From: Acidobacteriota bacterium
GTDB lineage: Bacteria > Acidobacteriota > Blastocatellia > Pyrinomonadales > Pyrinomonadaceae
Length of the DNA: 47,280 nt
Direction of reading: 5' to 3'
Assembly (NCBI GenBank): GCA_018269005.1
Contig: JAFDVK010000056.1
Coordinates: forward strand, 1-47,280
The translations under genes were made by a program, and so were the position numbers. Shown piece by piece: positions 47,096 to 47,280 of this stretch. Positions within the stretch are counted from its first letter, which is position 1. Each line of letters opens with the position of its first letter. Below the pieces are notes generated by a model that saw nothing but the letters and a program-made list of their open reading frames with translations, was not told the origin of the DNA and did no database searches.

Positions 47096-47280
47096 GGCTG
47101 GCCTCCTTTCAGGGCGGCGTCAATGAAGGCGTTAACCGCGTTGGCATCCGCGAAGATGCCTCCGCGCAGGGTTCTCAAAGTGGCCTCCATCTCCTCTATG
47201 CGCTGGAGGAGGTCGAGGGCGACTGCTTCCCTTGCGTCTCGCCACTCTCCATAATTTACAGCGCCACCACGCTTATCCCG
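47092..47280 (-). CDS. Small hypothetical protein spanning the circular join (3' part)
   Basis: This is the 3' part of the 78-codon gene whose start is at 173. Only 47092-47155 is unique here; 47156-47280 duplicates 1-125. The frame is continuous and ends at TGA 47094-47092, overlapping the ATG of the DUF3850-like gene. Confidence 0.8.
   Translation of the reverse strand, partial: RDKRGGAVNYGEWRDAREAVALDLLQRIEEMEATLRTLRGGIFADANAVNAFIDAALKGGQP
47156..47280. repeat. Right copy of the 125-bp terminal repeat
   Basis: Exact copy of 1-125; see the left copy. Removing one copy gives a 47155-bp circle. Confidence 0.95.

Overview
The window is a complete, circularly closed genome of a tailed double-stranded DNA phage of about 47.2 kb. 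Bases 1-125 are repeated exactly at 47156-47280, and a 78-codon gene reads intact across the join, so the unit length is 47155 bp. The DNA is GC-rich, with almost no space between genes and start/stop overlaps (ATGA, GTGA, TGATG) at most junctions. A long tape measure, a lambda-type G/T tail-chaperone frame overlap, one tail-tube-like gene and no recognisable sheath indicate a long, non-contractile tail (siphovirus morphology). The GH19 endolysin and a membrane-tethered coiled-coil protein fit a Gram-negative host. I see no integrase, excisionase, transposase, repressor, tRNA or CRISPR array.

There are four transcription blocks. (1) Plus strand, 2465-14543: replication. It holds an archaeo-eukaryotic-type primase, an SNF2/HARP-like helicase, a candidate ssDNA-binding protein, a UvrD/PcrA-type helicase and a family A DNA polymerase with 3'-5' exonuclease, mixed with many small zinc-ribbon and one-helix membrane proteins. 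(2) Minus strand, 39425 down to 14604: one late operon of about 25 kb. It runs from a tandem helix-turn-helix protein and a PD-(D/E)XK-like nuclease through TerS, TerL, gpW, portal, S49 protease/scaffold, decoration protein, Mu gpT-like capsid, connector and tail genes, tape measure, a giant tail-tip protein and two fibre-like proteins with signal peptides, to the lysis genes. (3) Plus strand, 40573-44009: ten small, mostly unknown early-type genes ending in terminators. (4) Minus strand, 2308 through the circular join to 44564: small zinc-finger and coiled-coil genes, a MazG-like NTP pyrophosphohydrolase, an HNH endonuclease, an ASCH/DUF3850-like protein and a Lar-like protein.

Two divergent control regions drive these blocks. 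The short one (2309-2464) has a 9-bp inverted repeat and a pair of direct repeats 20 bp apart. The long one (39426-40572) is 1.15 kb without convincing genes. It is AT-richer and carries a 27-bp inverted repeat, six ATTTACG motifs, four copies of TGCTTTTGC, a 20-bp tandem repeat and an AT-rich palindrome. It is the best candidate for a replication origin and late-gene switch.

The most notable single element is a 384-residue intein inside the Walker A motif of the large terminase. It lacks a nucleophile at position 1 and carries the Trp/Cys/Thr signature of class 3 inteins, a two-motif LAGLIDADG endonuclease and an extra zinc-finger-like insert. A finger of the same layout ends the phage's free-standing HNH endonuclease.
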